Below are positions 6,628-16,146 of a stretch of 36,906 nucleotides of DNA, in pieces. Below the pieces are notes generated by a model that made no database searches, had not been told where the DNA came from, and saw only the letters and a program-made list of their open reading frames with translations. The stretch covers positions 1 through 36,906 of the forward strand of contig JAFRIU010000002.1 in assembly GCA_017432645.1 (NCBI GenBank), given 5' to 3'. Both the position numbers and the translations under genes were made by a program. The first letter of the stretch is position 1; every line of letters begins with the position of its first letter. Source of the stretch: Bacilli bacterium (GTDB lineage: Bacteria; Bacillota_I; Bacilli_A; RF39; UBA660).

Positions 6628-9267
6628 CTATCTACTACGTCCTTCACTTTCTTCACTTACCTCACTAGAATGATATCCACCATGTAAAAGAGAAAGGACT
6701 CTACTTCCACCATATTTAATAATACTGCTATCATCCGTTAACTTATCTTTTAGATATTGATAGCGACTTGCATTCCATCTATAGAAAGCTCCTTGAACAG
6801 CAGCACCAAGTCTAGAAAAGATTCTCCACTTATGTTCACCTAGTAACTCTCTATACTCTTCATTTTCTTTTACCTTATCTTGATAGAATTCAGATCCACC
6901 AACGATTTCAGAATATCTTCCTAGTTTTGCTAACATCACTCTTGGACACATCAAACTTCTTTGAATGCTTCCACAAAAGCCATCCAATTTTTGTAATCTT
7001 TCTATTCTTCCTTGAACAGATTTAATATTTCTCTCGTTAAATTTCTTAGCTAATCCATATCGAAAAGTCTTTCCCTTTAATTCTTCTAAATTAGCATTTT
7101 GCTTTGCTTTTTCATTTTCAATTAAGCCCTCACGAACAGACCCCAAAAGAGAAGTTACACCGGATACTTTTTTTCCTTTAAAATCCGCTAGCATTGCTTC
7201 AATCTTTTGAATCTCAACTTGATATCCTCTAATTCTAATTTCAGTAAAATCTGTCTTATGCTTTTCAGCTTGCAACTTAGAAATAATTTCTTTACAACGT
7301 TTAATTCTATTTTCTAATATCTTCTTATACTCTAAAGATGTTTTATCAAGTTCTACAGAATCCGTAGCTTCACTAGTATCAGCCTTAAAAGTACTCAATA
7401 ATTCATCAATACTAATATCTCGCTTAACAGATCCTATAACAAGTCTAACATGAGTAGCACCAGATGCTTTAAGAGCTTCCAATTCTTCCTTCGTAATAGA
7501 ATACCCTGAATCAGATACCATAACTTCACGAAGATCATCAGAAGAACTTGCCTCTGGAGCTGATTCAGATGCAGGAAGTGTTTCGGCAACAGAAGATTCT
7601 TCAATAGATACTTCATCTTCTAATAAAACACCTTTCTCTTTTAATGCACCAATTAGCTCTTTTGTATGTAATACCTCAGCAGGTCTCTTTTTTGCACTTT
7701 TAACATTCAAAAACTTAGTAACATCAGAAGGTCTCCATCCTGGTAAAAAGCGATCAATTATCGTTACTTCAGGAGAAGGAGAAGTCAAATCAAAGGTACC
7801 TGCCTCAATTAAACGTTTTAACTCAACAGCACTAATTCGATAAATCGTTGGATTATTCAAATGAGTCGTTTCAAACAAAACCTCTCCATTATCAAAGATA
7901 TATCCAACAAATCCTGAAAAAAATCTAGTTTTAGCTTTCAAAGCGGCCTTCTTCTTTTTGGATTCCATAATCTCTTCTAGAGAAGATTTTTTGTTTGTTA
8001 CTAACCTGAAACCACAGCTACAATGAATATCACCTTTAATATCATCTTTTTCTTCAAAAGCAGCAGTCAATTTTTTCATTTCTTCCAAAACTGTATCAAT
8101 TGTTTTTTCATTAATTGGCAATCGAATTTTCTTTGAATCTTCACCGATTTTAACTGTAATATCAAGAGCATGAGACACAACATCTGGTCTTTCCTCTTTT
8201 AGTTCTTCTAACAATTTTAATAAAATATCTCTATGATCAGAATTACAAGATAATTCATAATTCTTTCTAATTATTGACTTTAATATTTTCAATTTGTTTT
8301 CATATAAGTCGAACATTCTTTCATCCATAGATGATCTTAATTCCTCACGTCTTCTAGCTAAATCTTCTACGCTTTCCTCATCAGATTCCTTTGCAGGAGC
8401 ACCAGTATCAATTAATGCCGGATCAACTCCCTTTTCTTCAGAAGCACCTTTCTCTTCCTTAGGCAATTCTTCTCCAGAAGGCAACCTAGTTAATTCTGAA
8501 GCAACTACTTCATCAATATCTTCTTTCGGTAAATCCTCATCCCCCAAGATTCTTCTAATATCATCAAAAGTAACTTCTTCATCCGTAAATAATATATACT
8601 GAAGAGCTGCTGAAAGCGGATTATTACCAACGTAATTTCCAAAACCCAAAAGAGCACGTTGATATGCCTTAGAAGGCCAATAATATCTTCTTTCCTCAAC
8701 ACTATGTTCCCTTTCTGCAATTTCTCTTAACAAAGGAAGAATTTTATCCATTACGGTTTCATCAATATAAACATGAAAAGAATCATCAAATCTCGTTCCA
8801 AGCGTCAAAGATAGTATCGCATTTTCAGGAGTAGTACCTTGCTTAGAAACTTCTTCAACCATACTTTGAATACTCTTCCATTGCTCTTCAGTCCAAGTAA
8901 CCCCATTAAACATATCTTTGATTTCTATTATGGAACGAATAAAATCAAGATTTATTTCCTCATCCTTATTTTTAACCTCTTTAAAAAAACAACCAGCAAA
9001 GCTTATATCAGCATCTTTAAAAGACTTTAACTCATCAGAAAGGGTATTATAAATATCTTCTATATTAGTCTCATCAATATAAATCGGTCCAAGAGTTCTA
9101 AATGCACTAAAACTAAAACTATCTCGCCTAAAATTATTTGGTTTACTCTTTTCTTTCAAACGAGCAAAAAGATCGTATAATGCTTCACGATCATTACTAT
9201 CAAACTTACGACCCAGTAATAGTTTTTTTAACTCTTGTAACTTTTTTTCGTATTCTTCCTTACTCAT
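6628..9267 (-). CDS. Large charged protein of unknown function (879 aa)
   Basis: I do not recognise this protein. It has no signal peptide and no convincing membrane segment, so it is probably cytoplasmic. Visible architecture: a mixed alpha/beta N-terminal region (about 1-250); an acidic Glu/Lys/Pro-rich linker (about 255-312); a helical middle region (about 313-410); a compact region with a lone CSCGF and an aromatic, beta-like stretch ending FLPGWRPSDV (about 413-530); a second Ser/Glu/Ala-rich linker (about 553-580); and a long basic, helical, possibly coiled-coil tail (about 590-860). It overlaps the DUF1292 stop by 8 bp and sits 11 bp before obgE, so it belongs to that operon. The linkers suggest a multi-domain scaffold. 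The gene is real: long, uninterrupted and tightly coupled. Shorter opposite-strand frames here are shadows. Confidence 0.85.
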   Translation of the reverse strand: MSKEEYEKKLQELKKLLLGRKFDSNDREALYDLFARLKEKSKPNNFRRDSFSFSAFRTLGPIYIDETNIEDIYNTLSDELKSFKDADISFAGCFFKEVKNKDEEINLDFIRSIIEIKDMFNGVTWTEEQWKSIQSMVEEVSKQGTTPENAILSLTLGTRFDDSFHVYIDETVMDKILPLLREIAEREHSVEERRYYWPSKAYQRALLGFGNYVGNNPLSAALQYILFTDEEVTFDDIRRILGDEDLPKEDIDEVVASELTRLPSGEELPKEEKGASEEKGVDPALIDTGAPAKESDEESVEDLARRREELRSSMDERMFDLYENKLKILKSIIRKNYELSCNSDHRDILLKLLEELKEERPDVVSHALDITVKIGEDSKKIRLPINEKTIDTVLEEMKKLTAAFEEKDDIKGDIHCSCGFRLVTNKKSSLEEIMESKKKKAALKAKTRFFSGFVGYIFDNGEVLFETTHLNNPTIYRISAVELKRLIEAGTFDLTSPSPEVTIIDRFLPGWRPSDVTKFLNVKSAKKRPAEVLHTKELIGALKEKGVLLEDEVSIEESSVAETLPASESAPEASSSDDLREVMVSDSGYSITKEELEALKASGATHVRLVIGSVKRDISIDELLSTFKADTSEATDSVELDKTSLEYKKILENRIKRCKEIISKLQAEKHKTDFTEIRIRGYQVEIQKIEAMLADFKGKKVSGVTSLLGSVREGLIENEKAKQNANLEELKGKTFRYGLAKKFNERNIKSVQGRIERLQKLDGFCGSIQRSLMCPRVMLAKLGRYSEIVGGSEFYQDKVKENEEYRELLGEHKWRIFSRLGAAVQGAFYRWNASRYQYLKDKLTDDSSIIKYGGSRVLSLLHGGYHSSEVSEESEGRSR

Positions 9268-9523
9268 TCATCTCACTCATTTCTTGAATTGCTTTTTGAA
9301 CAGTTTCCCATTCTTTATCATCCTCAATATTCAATAAACTGAATTCCTTTTCATTCTCTAAAAGAATAGAAACAAAAGCTTCTACATGATCTTCATCTAA
9401 TTCTCGATTATTGGTATACAAAATATAATCTTTTCCTTCATAACCGTCCACTTGAAAAATATTAATGACTTCTAACTCTTGTTCCTGTCCATATTCATTT
9501 CTTACTTTTATTTTATTATTCAT
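9260..9523 (-). CDS. DUF1292-family small acidic protein
   Basis: The 87-residue acidic protein resembles the DUF1292 (YrzB-like) family: an N-terminal beta region with D-G-Y-E-G-K-D-Y-I-L-Y, then an acidic helical tail with E-W-E-T-V-Q. Members are common in Firmicutes and have no established function. Its last codons overlap the start of the 879-residue gene by 8 bp, indicating translational coupling. It has its own likely promoter after the rpmA terminator. Confidence 0.7.
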   Translation of the reverse strand: MNNKIKVRNEYGQEQELEVINIFQVDGYEGKDYILYTNNRELDEDHVEAFVSILLENEKEFSLLNIEDDKEWETVQKAIQEMSEMNE

Positions 9524-9543
9524 AGTATCACCATCCTAAACTA

Positions 9544-9552
9544 ATTCTAACA
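9544..9552 (-). promoter_or_regulatory. Extended -10 promoter of the DUF1292-879aa-obgE operon
   Basis: Minus-strand TGTTAGAAT (TG-n-TAGAAT), about 20 bp before the DUF1292 start, just after the rpmA terminator. The -35 match is weak. Confidence 0.4.
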
Positions 9553-9585
9553 TAAGTTAATAGTTTTGGCTACTCTTATAAAAAC

Positions 9586-9606
9586 AAAAAAAGAGCATAA
9601 CTGCTC
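9586..9606 (-). terminator. Intrinsic terminator after rpmA
   Basis: GAGCA/TGCTC (9593-9597 and 9602-9606) with a 4-nt loop, followed by seven U residues on the minus transcript. The stem is short. Confidence 0.65.
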
Positions 9607-9611
9607 CTTTA

Positions 9612-9902
9612 TTATTCGCTTACTGGGTAAACGCTAGCTTGTTTTTTATCTCTTCCTAAACGTTCAAATTTCAAGATACCATCCACCGTAGAATAAATAG
9701 TATCATCACTTCCGCGACGAGTATTTACTCCTGGAAATACTTTTGTTCCCCTCTGACGATATATAATAGAACCAGCTGTTATAAATTCTCCATCAGCTGC
9801 TTTTGCTCCCAAACGTCTACCTGCAGAATCACGACCATTAGAGGTAGATCCTTGTCCTTTATGGTGAGCAAACAATTGGATATCTAACTTTAAAAATCTC
9901 AT
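9612..9902 (-). CDS. rpmA: 50S ribosomal protein L27 with Prp-cleavable N-terminal extension
   Basis: The 96-residue L27 precursor. Residues 1-11 ([11 protein letters not shown]) form the Firmicutes-type propeptide; the mature chain starts A12[14 protein letters not shown], matching the conserved L27 N-terminus that reaches into the peptidyl transferase centre. In Staphylococcus the protease Prp removes this extension after the Phe of the LQFF/A motif; the same pattern (I-Q-L-F before Ala) is present here and prp is the adjacent upstream gene. Ribosome site GGAGGAG before the ATG. The same octapeptide pattern recurs in L32 at 16342. Confidence 0.97.
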   Translation of the reverse strand: MRFLKLDIQLFAHHKGQGSTSNGRDSAGRRLGAKAADGEFITAGSIIYRQRGTKVFPGVNTRRGSDDTIYSTVDGILKFERLGRDKKQASVYPVSE

Positions 9903-9913
9903 AATTCTCCTCC

Positions 9914-10216
9914 TTACTTTACTTCAATATTTTCCGGATAATTTCCTTCTAATTCTTTTAATAGATTAATCATATTATGAATGAGTGTTTGAGTTGTCTC
10001 ATCAAAACGAATTTGATCAATTACAACTCCTTTCTTATTCACCTCATAGACTAAACTATTCTTATCTAAGGCTAACAAACCATTTACTGTTGTAATAACA
10101 ATGCTACTACAAGCACTGCATACAATATCTTTTCCATAATCATCATACAAAGCATGACCCATTATAGAAATCTTTTGATATTTAGAATCTTTCTGAATAA
10201 CAGTAACTTGAATCAT
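9914..10216 (-). CDS. prp: Ribosomal-processing cysteine protease Prp (YsxB)
   Basis: The 100-residue cysteine protease of the Prp/YsxB family lies, as usual, between rplU and rpmA. Predicted catalytic pair: H21 in the G-H-A motif and C33 in D-I-V-C-S-A-C-S-S. Its known job is removal of the L27 N-terminal extension, which is required for a functional ribosome. It begins 2 bp after rplU and ends 11 bp before rpmA, so the three genes are cotranscribed. In this genome it may have a second ribosomal substrate, L32. Confidence 0.95.
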   Translation of the reverse strand: MIQVTVIQKDSKYQKISIMGHALYDDYGKDIVCSACSSIVITTVNGLLALDKNSLVYEVNKKGVVIDQIRFDETTQTLIHNMINLLKELEGNYPENIEVK

Positions 10217-10218
10217 AA

Positions 10219-10521
10219 TTAACCATTAATTTTTGTAATTCTAATTTTTGTATATGGTTGTCTATGTCCTTGTGTTAAACGGTTAGATTGATCTTTACAT
10301 TTATATTTAAAGATTCTAATCTTCTTATTTTTGCCATTTTTTAGGACTTCTCCTTCTACAGTAACATCCGTAAGATAAGGATTTCCAACTTTAGAATCAA
10401 GCATTAAAACTTGGTCAAAACGTACAACATCACCAGTCTGACAATTTAATTTTTCAACATAAATTTCAGAACCTTCCGTAACATAGTATTGCTTTCCACC
10501 AACTTTGATTACAGCGTTCAT
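10219..10521 (-). CDS. rplU: 50S ribosomal protein L21
   Basis: The 100-residue L21, starting MNAVIKVGGKQYYV, with the conserved C-terminal basic segment (KYKCKDQSNRLTQGHRQPYT). It binds 23S rRNA early in 50S assembly. Standard ribosome site GGAGG before the ATG. First gene of rplU-prp-rpmA, with a structured leader upstream. Confidence 0.97.
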   Translation of the reverse strand: MNAVIKVGGKQYYVTEGSEIYVEKLNCQTGDVVRFDQVLMLDSKVGNPYLTDVTVEGEVLKNGKNKKIRIFKYKCKDQSNRLTQGHRQPYTKIRITKING

Positions 10522-10613
10522 AATTTACCTCCTTTTTTAAACTTAAGACTCGCTCTTAAGGTACGTAAAAACGTTTTTACCTTTTCAATGCGGTTTGAGC
10601 ATGAGGCGTCAAA
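10522..10613 (-). promoter_or_regulatory. Structured 5' leader of rplU (candidate L21 leader)
   Basis: About 92 nt between the predicted transcription start and the rplU ATG. It contains a perfect palindromic hairpin GTAAAAACGTTTTTAC (10565-10580), a second hairpin CTTAAGA/TCTTAAG (10542-10548 and 10554-10560) just before the ribosome site, and a TTTGA/TCAAA pair near the 5' end. The position and form agree with the autoregulatory L21 leader of Firmicutes. The family assignment is by context; I could not compare with the covariance model. Confidence 0.6.
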
Positions 10614-10620
10614 CATCTAG

Positions 10621-10650
10621 ATTATATCACAAAAGAAAGAGAAAAGTCAA
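10621..10650 (-). promoter_or_regulatory. Promoter of rplU-prp-rpmA
   Basis: Minus-strand TTGACT (10645-10650), 18-bp spacer ending in TGA, TATAAT (10621-10626). A strong near-consensus extended promoter. Confidence 0.8.
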
Positions 10651-10687
10651 CAAAAGCTTTCCTCTATCTCTCTGTTTTTCTCTTTTT

Positions 10688-13600
10688 TTATAAAACTTGT
10701 CGATATTTTTCATCAAAAATAGAATATAAATAACAAGAAACCGGTTTTTTACACTTTTTCTGAATAAAATCTCTATATCCTCTCAATTGTTGATCATAAG
10801 CTTCATCTAAAATATTCTTCAATTTATAATCAACAATAATCATTTCTTGCTCACCCTCCAATAACAAGTCAATCACACCATGTGCTTCTTCATTCTCTTC
10901 CTGATAAAGGAATTCATATTCTTTATACATTTTCATAGAAAGTTTATCCTTCATAAAATCGCTATCAAGAAAAGCCTTTATTTTTTCTTGAACAAAAGAA
11001 GAAATAGGATATTTGCTCAAATCATAATGAAGGAAATCAATTTCTTCTAGTATTTCATGTACCATCGTTCCAAAAAGCAATAATTCTTTTTCCTCTTTTG
11101 TCCGAAGAGAAAGTTTTTCTTTAGAATAATGCTTCTTCTGAACGATTACCTCAGGAATCTGAACCTCTTCTACCAAAAGTCTCTCTTCTTTCTTTTTCAT
11201 ATTCTGAATAGGAACAATATTTAAGTAATCCTTAACTCCCAAAACAGTAGTTTCTCTAACATATGGTAATAAAACAGAATAAACACTTTTTAAAATAGAC
11301 AAGAAAGAAGAATAATTCTCTCTCTGATATGTCGGAACAAAATCTAAAGTCTCATTCTCTTCCTCAATTTTAGGTAACACAAAAATCATTTTTTCCTTTG
11401 CTCTTGTTAAAGCAACATAGAAAAGACGAATTTTCTCAGAAATTTCTTCCTTTTTCATTCTCATTTTAAACAAAGTCTTTAAAATCGTATCTTTATAAGA
11501 CTCCTCTACTTTTGGCAAAATAAATCCATAATGATTATCAAAAAGAATTTTTTCTTTAAATTCATTCATATTAAATTTGGAAGCAAGAGAAGCAAAATAA
11601 CAAATAGGAAATTCTAAGCCTTTTGATTTATGAATAGTCATGATACGACAGCTATTAGTCTCCTTCACTGGAATAGAAAAACTAAGATCATAATCTTCCT
11701 CAAAAAGCTCATTTAAATAATCCATAAAATCATAAATCGTCTTTCCATTTTCTTCATAATGCTGACAAAGTTGATATAAATATTCTAAACGAGTTCTAAA
11801 ATAATGAACTTTGCCAATAGTTAATAGTTTTTCTTCATAATGAAAATGATCCAGTAAAAACAAGAAAAACTGACTAAGACTCATACAATCCATATTAGGA
11901 ATACACTCTAAACAGATGGAATAAAGAGAACTTTTTTGAAAAGAGTCTTTCACAAAATATTCATAAATCTCAGAATCTAAAGTAGGATACAAGAAACTTC
12001 TAGAAACAGAAGTAAAAGCATAACGAAAAGTAGAATCAAGCCTCTCTTCCTTAATACAAATAAGTAATTGAATGAGATTTTTAATAACTAAAATATCTGC
12101 TTCCTTTTTCAAAGATTCATCTTTCAAAACAGTAAGTGGAATATGCAAATATTCAAATACTTTCTTATACAAATCAAAGTCTTTACTACGATCTAGTAAA
12201 ATCACAAAATCACGATACTGAATATCTCGTAATTTTTTTTCTTCTTTATCAAACACCTGAAAATGTTGATTTACCTTTTCTAAGATATCGTGGCCAATCA
12301 CAAAAGCCTCTTCTTCAGAAGGTGTTATCTTTCCTAAATTACTTTTATCATAAGTAAGAACTTCCATTTGATAGTTTTGATTCGTTTTTCCTTCCTGACA
12401 ATAAACTTCATTTCCAAAATTCATTCTATGACTAGATTTATAATCCGCTCCACCAATTTCTTCATCCATAAACAAATCAAATAAAAGATTGATATTTTCT
12501 AAAACTTCACTTCTAGAACGGAAATTCTTCAATAAATCAATTTTTCTACCTTGATCAGTATCTCGATACAAATCATATTTATTCTTAAAAATAATAGGAT
12601 TAGCATTACGGAATCGATAAATAGATTGCTTAATGTCACCAACCATATAAACATTATTCTTAGAAATTAAAGAAATAAAAACCTCTTGAAGATCTGAAGT
12701 ATCTTGGTACTCATCTACCAATATCTCTTGAAATTGATTTGTTAATTCTTCTCGAATTTCATCATTTTCCATCACTACTTGAATGGCTAAACGACTAATA
12801 TCTTGAAAACTAAACATTTGATGTTCCATCTTATAAGAATCTAATTCTTGATCAAATTCTTGTAAAATATCAATAATCACTTGAATAGATTCCTGAGTAG
12901 ACAAAATCTCTTCTCGAATTTCATCAATAGAAGAATAAATACACAAATCTTTTATCTCTCGAGCAGTATCAAAAACACAAGCTTTTACTCTTTTAGCATC
13001 TTCTGAACTATTTCTAGGAACAACCATATTTTGATAATGGCATCCTTTTAAGAATTCCTCATAGCTTTTAGCCTGTAATAAAGATGAAAAATTACTCTCT
13101 ACTTTAGATACAAAATCTCCATCAAAATATTCATTCATAGAAAGAATAAATTCTCGAAGAACAGATTGCTTTTGATGCAATAAATTAAGGAACTCTTGAA
13201 TAAAAGCATCTCCAGAATCTTTCATCTCAGTAAAATAATTCTTCAAATAACTTGTCTTATCATATTTTAATTCTATCTTTCGATAAGCATTTAAAAGATA
13301 TTTCTTAAGTTCTTCATCATCTTTCAAACAAAAATCAGAAATAAGCTGAGAAAAAGATCTTTTAGGAGAAAGATAATTCTTTTCAAAAATAGCATTTAGT
13401 ATTCTCTTCTTCTCCATATCAATCATTACTTCATCAGCAACTTGAACATTACAAGAAATATTAAGATAAGTATGATACTTCTTTAAAATTGCCAAACTAA
13501 AAGCATCAAAAGTAGTAATATAAGCTTCTTCTAACAAGCTTAATTCTTCTTCTAATCCAGAAGTTTTCTGAATAGCAGAACGAATTCTTTCTTTCATCTC

Positions 13601-13780
13601 CCAAGCCGCTGCATTAGTAAAGGTAAGAATCAAAAGCTCATTAACATGAATTCCTTGAAGTAGTTTTCTTTGAACTCTTGCGGTTAAAACTGCTGTTTTT
13701 CCACTTCCAGCCCCAGCACTTACAATGATATTTCCTCCCTCTTCATCAATTGCTTGCTGCTGCTCTAGCGTCCAACCCAT
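10688..13780 (-). CDS. addA: ATP-dependent helicase/nuclease subunit A (AddA)
   Basis: UvrD-like SF1 helicase plus C-terminal nuclease; with AddB it resects double-strand ends for RecA recombination. The 1030-residue product has Walker A SAGAGSGKT (21-29), motif Ia FTNAAAWEMKER, motif II VDEYQDTSDLQ, motif III GDIKQSIYRFR, motif V MTIHKSKGLEFP, motif VI FYVALTRAKEK, and the RecB-type nuclease motif G-V-I-D-L-L with I-V-D-Y-K near residue 970. It is shorter than Bacillus AddA (about 1230). The ATG overlaps the addB TAA stop as TAATG and has GGAGG upstream, so translation is coupled. No clear terminator follows it before the rplU promoter. Confidence 0.95.
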   Translation of the reverse strand: MGWTLEQQQAIDEEGGNIIVSAGAGSGKTAVLTARVQRKLLQGIHVNELLILTFTNAAAWEMKERIRSAIQKTSGLEEELSLLEEAYITTFDAFSLAILKKYHTYLNISCNVQVADEVMIDMEKKRILNAIFEKNYLSPKRSFSQLISDFCLKDDEELKKYLLNAYRKIELKYDKTSYLKNYFTEMKDSGDAFIQEFLNLLHQKQSVLREFILSMNEYFDGDFVSKVESNFSSLLQAKSYEEFLKGCHYQNMVVPRNSSEDAKRVKACVFDTAREIKDLCIYSSIDEIREEILSTQESIQVIIDILQEFDQELDSYKMEHQMFSFQDISRLAIQVVMENDEIREELTNQFQEILVDEYQDTSDLQEVFISLISKNNVYMVGDIKQSIYRFRNANPIIFKNKYDLYRDTDQGRKIDLLKNFRSRSEVLENINLLFDLFMDEEIGGADYKSSHRMNFGNEVYCQEGKTNQNYQMEVLTYDKSNLGKITPSEEEAFVIGHDILEKVNQHFQVFDKEEKKLRDIQYRDFVILLDRSKDFDLYKKVFEYLHIPLTVLKDESLKKEADILVIKNLIQLLICIKEERLDSTFRYAFTSVSRSFLYPTLDSEIYEYFVKDSFQKSSLYSICLECIPNMDCMSLSQFFLFLLDHFHYEEKLLTIGKVHYFRTRLEYLYQLCQHYEENGKTIYDFMDYLNELFEEDYDLSFSIPVKETNSCRIMTIHKSKGLEFPICYFASLASKFNMNEFKEKILFDNHYGFILPKVEESYKDTILKTLFKMRMKKEEISEKIRLFYVALTRAKEKMIFVLPKIEEENETLDFVPTYQRENYSSFLSILKSVYSVLLPYVRETTVLGVKDYLNIVPIQNMKKKEERLLVEEVQIPEVIVQKKHYSKEKLSLRTKEEKELLLFGTMVHEILEEIDFLHYDLSKYPISSFVQEKIKAFLDSDFMKDKLSMKMYKEYEFLYQEENEEAHGVIDLLLEGEQEMIIVDYKLKNILDEAYDQQLRGYRDFIQKKCKKPVSCYLYSIFDEKYRQVL

Positions 13781-16089
13781 TACTCCTCACCTCCTAAAAA
13801 AGATAAGTCATCCACTTTATCCAAATAAACAACATCTTTTTCTTGTTGATAACATAAATCTTTAAAAGAACAAAATTCACAAGAAATATTCTTTCCATCA
13901 TATTTCTTGGGATTAATAGAGAAATCTGCATCTAAAATAGAATCTCTTGCTTCTTCTATCTTATTCTTGGTAAAATCAACCATCCGATACAAAGTATCTT
14001 CATCTATCGTCTTAGTATAAGTTCCAAAACCTTTATCCTCTTGATACTTCATACTCTTAATATAAGTACTATCTAAATAAGTAGAATCAAAACGAGCAAG
14101 AACATCCACTTGATTCGTAGAATAACCATTCAAATAATATCTTTCTTGTTTCTCCTTTTCTAATTTCAAACTCCAAGTAGGATAAGGAAATAAAATATTC
14201 TGATAATAAATACCTGTAAAAATAGGATTTTGAAAAACTCTTCCATAATGAATCAAATAAAGATAAACAGCTAGCTGCATATGAAGACCATACTTCATAG
14301 GTTCAATATGAGTATCAATCGTACCAGTTTTGTAATCAATAATAGAAAAATAAGTATCCTCAATATTTTGATAATACATAATCTTATCAATATATCCAAC
14401 AAATTCTACAGATACTTCCCGATCCATTGGAATAACAACTTTTCTCTCACAAAGTTCTTCATCATATCCAGTTAAGAGCTGTTGCTTTTTCAAAACATCA
14501 ATAAAAGAAAGTAAATCTCGTCGAATTCGAACCAAAAGTAATCTCTCCTTCAAAGAAAGCTCTCTCTTTTCTAAATATGCTTGATACTCTTTTTCAAAAT
14601 CAAAACCCGTCTTACGCCACAAAGATAAAATCTTGTGATACATAGAACCAATAAAAGAAGCAAACGTATCTTCATATCCCCTTATTTGCAAAACAGACTG
14701 AATATAATATTTAAACTTACATTCGTAATAAGCATTCATAGAAGTATAAGATAGCCGAAGAGGATAAGGTAAATTTTCTAAATATAAATCATGAGAAATT
14801 CCTGTAAAAGAATTATCATAAGTATGATAAGGAATTTCATAAGAAGAAAATAGTTTCCATAAAGTTTCATTTTCCTCTCCATACAAATAATACTGATCTA
14901 ATTGTTCTCCCAATCGTAATTGATTATATAAATCTGAATACTGATAAGAATCCTCATAATGAGAAATTTCCTTTAAAGAAAGCTCCTGAATCAAACTAGA
15001 TGGATAAAACTTCTGAAAAGGAGACTCTCTTTTATAAGACAAATATAAATTAGGAATCTGAGACAAAACATAAATAGTAATCTTTTTTTCCTTCTCATTC
15101 CACTCTTTAGTAGAAAACAAAGAAACTTCTTTCTTATCTTGATCGGTCAAATAATCAATATCTTTTTTAGACTTAGGCAAAACATCTTGATTGAATCCCA
15201 TAACAAACACATATTCATCTTCTTGAAACTTCTCTTGAAAGATATCTCTAATTTGAACAGCATTTTCCAAACAAGGAATATCAAAATAAGTATGTTGAAT
15301 CTTATCCAACAAAATCTTTTTTCCAACTTCATCCTCTAAATCAATTTCAACTAAATCATTCAAAATAGAAACTAATTTCTCATTCATTTCTCTCTTAGAA
15401 GAATCCTCTAAATCTAATTGATTCGTTTTTAGATACTCTAAAACAACTTTACTACTATAAATAGAATTACGAAAAGGAATCATAATAGGAATATGATAAT
15501 AAGAAAACAATTTCTTTAGAGTATAATAATAATCTTCTGAAACGTTTCCCAAAAAAATCTTAGAAAGAGGGATTCCATCTTTAATCAACTTTAAAATCTC
15601 AAGACAAACAAAATTTACTTCCTCTTTCATCGTAGAAAAAGAATACACAACCTTATCCAGAGAACAATCTGAAACAAGAAAAGAATAAGAAAGAACTTCT
15701 TCTTCATATTTTTCTAAATGATAATAATTTTGAATTTCAATTTCTTTATCCTTTAAATAGTCAAGAAAAACAGGAGAAACTAAAAGTAGATTTTCTTCTT
15801 TTAATTCTTTCTTTAAAGACTGTAAAAACTGTAATTTTGAGTTCTGATATTTTCTATTTTCATCAACAACATAAAAGTAAGAAAGATAGGTACGACAAAC
15901 ATCAATATCCCAATGATATTTCTTCATAAGATAAAAATATAATCTCTCATCATAATCAAAATAATATTTTTTAAAGAACTCTTCTTTTGTAAAAAAAGTA
16001 ACAGCCGAAAAAGAAGAACTCTTAGACTGCTCTTTCAAAATTCTTAATTTTTGTTCATTAGGACAAATGATGATTTTACCTTTACTCAT
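13780..16089 (-). CDS. addB: Reduced AddB/RexB-like nuclease subunit
   Basis: Partner of AddA in end resection. The 769-residue product retains the C-terminal RecB nuclease fold (FIGSMYHKIL; GYIDKI, then IDYKTG) and four cysteines for the AddB iron-sulfur clasp: one in YYECKFKYYI and a C-x2-C-x5-C group near the C-terminus (CEFCSFKDLC). The N-terminus has no P-loop; the region where Bacillus AddB has G-x-x-G-x-G-K-T reads ICPNEQKLRILKE. It is also about 400 residues shorter than B. subtilis AddB, so it resembles RexB-type subunits without an active ATP site. The ATG at 16087-16089 with GGTG upstream is preferred; a longer frame would add twelve residues covering the likely -10 box. A TATAAT (16106-16111) follows the rpmF terminator, without a convincing -35. 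Confidence 0.85.
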   Translation of the reverse strand: MSKGKIIICPNEQKLRILKEQSKSSSFSAVTFFTKEEFFKKYYFDYDERLYFYLMKKYHWDIDVCRTYLSYFYVVDENRKYQNSKLQFLQSLKKELKEENLLLVSPVFLDYLKDKEIEIQNYYHLEKYEEEVLSYSFLVSDCSLDKVVYSFSTMKEEVNFVCLEILKLIKDGIPLSKIFLGNVSEDYYYTLKKLFSYYHIPIMIPFRNSIYSSKVVLEYLKTNQLDLEDSSKREMNEKLVSILNDLVEIDLEDEVGKKILLDKIQHTYFDIPCLENAVQIRDIFQEKFQEDEYVFVMGFNQDVLPKSKKDIDYLTDQDKKEVSLFSTKEWNEKEKKITIYVLSQIPNLYLSYKRESPFQKFYPSSLIQELSLKEISHYEDSYQYSDLYNQLRLGEQLDQYYLYGEENETLWKLFSSYEIPYHTYDNSFTGISHDLYLENLPYPLRLSYTSMNAYYECKFKYYIQSVLQIRGYEDTFASFIGSMYHKILSLWRKTGFDFEKEYQAYLEKRELSLKERLLLVRIRRDLLSFIDVLKKQQLLTGYDEELCERKVVIPMDREVSVEFVGYIDKIMYYQNIEDTYFSIIDYKTGTIDTHIEPMKYGLHMQLAVYLYLIHYGRVFQNPIFTGIYYQNILFPYPTWSLKLEKEKQERYYLNGYSTNQVDVLARFDSTYLDSTYIKSMKYQEDKGFGTYTKTIDEDTLYRMVDFTKNKIEEARDSILDADFSINPKKYDGKNISCEFCSFKDLCYQQEKDVVYLDKVDDLSFLGGEE

Positions 16090-16123
16090 AACATACACCA
16101 ATTTCATTATAATACAAAAAAAC

Positions 16124-16146
16124 AAAAAAAGCAGATTATTCTGCTT
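16124..16146 (-). terminator. Intrinsic terminator after rpmF
   Basis: AAGCAGA/TCTGCTT (16129-16135 and 16140-16146) with a 4-nt loop, followed by seven U residues on the minus transcript. It overlaps the rpmF stop. The addB TATAAT lies 13 bp further on. Confidence 0.8.

Noticed and set aside
6458-6673. Overlapping plus-strand frames opposite the obgE start
   Set aside because: Antisense of the glycine-rich Obg fold; no start signals.
8294-8602. 102-codon plus-strand frame
   Set aside because: Antisense shadow of the acidic linker of the 879-residue protein; low-complexity Ser-rich translation, no ribosome site.
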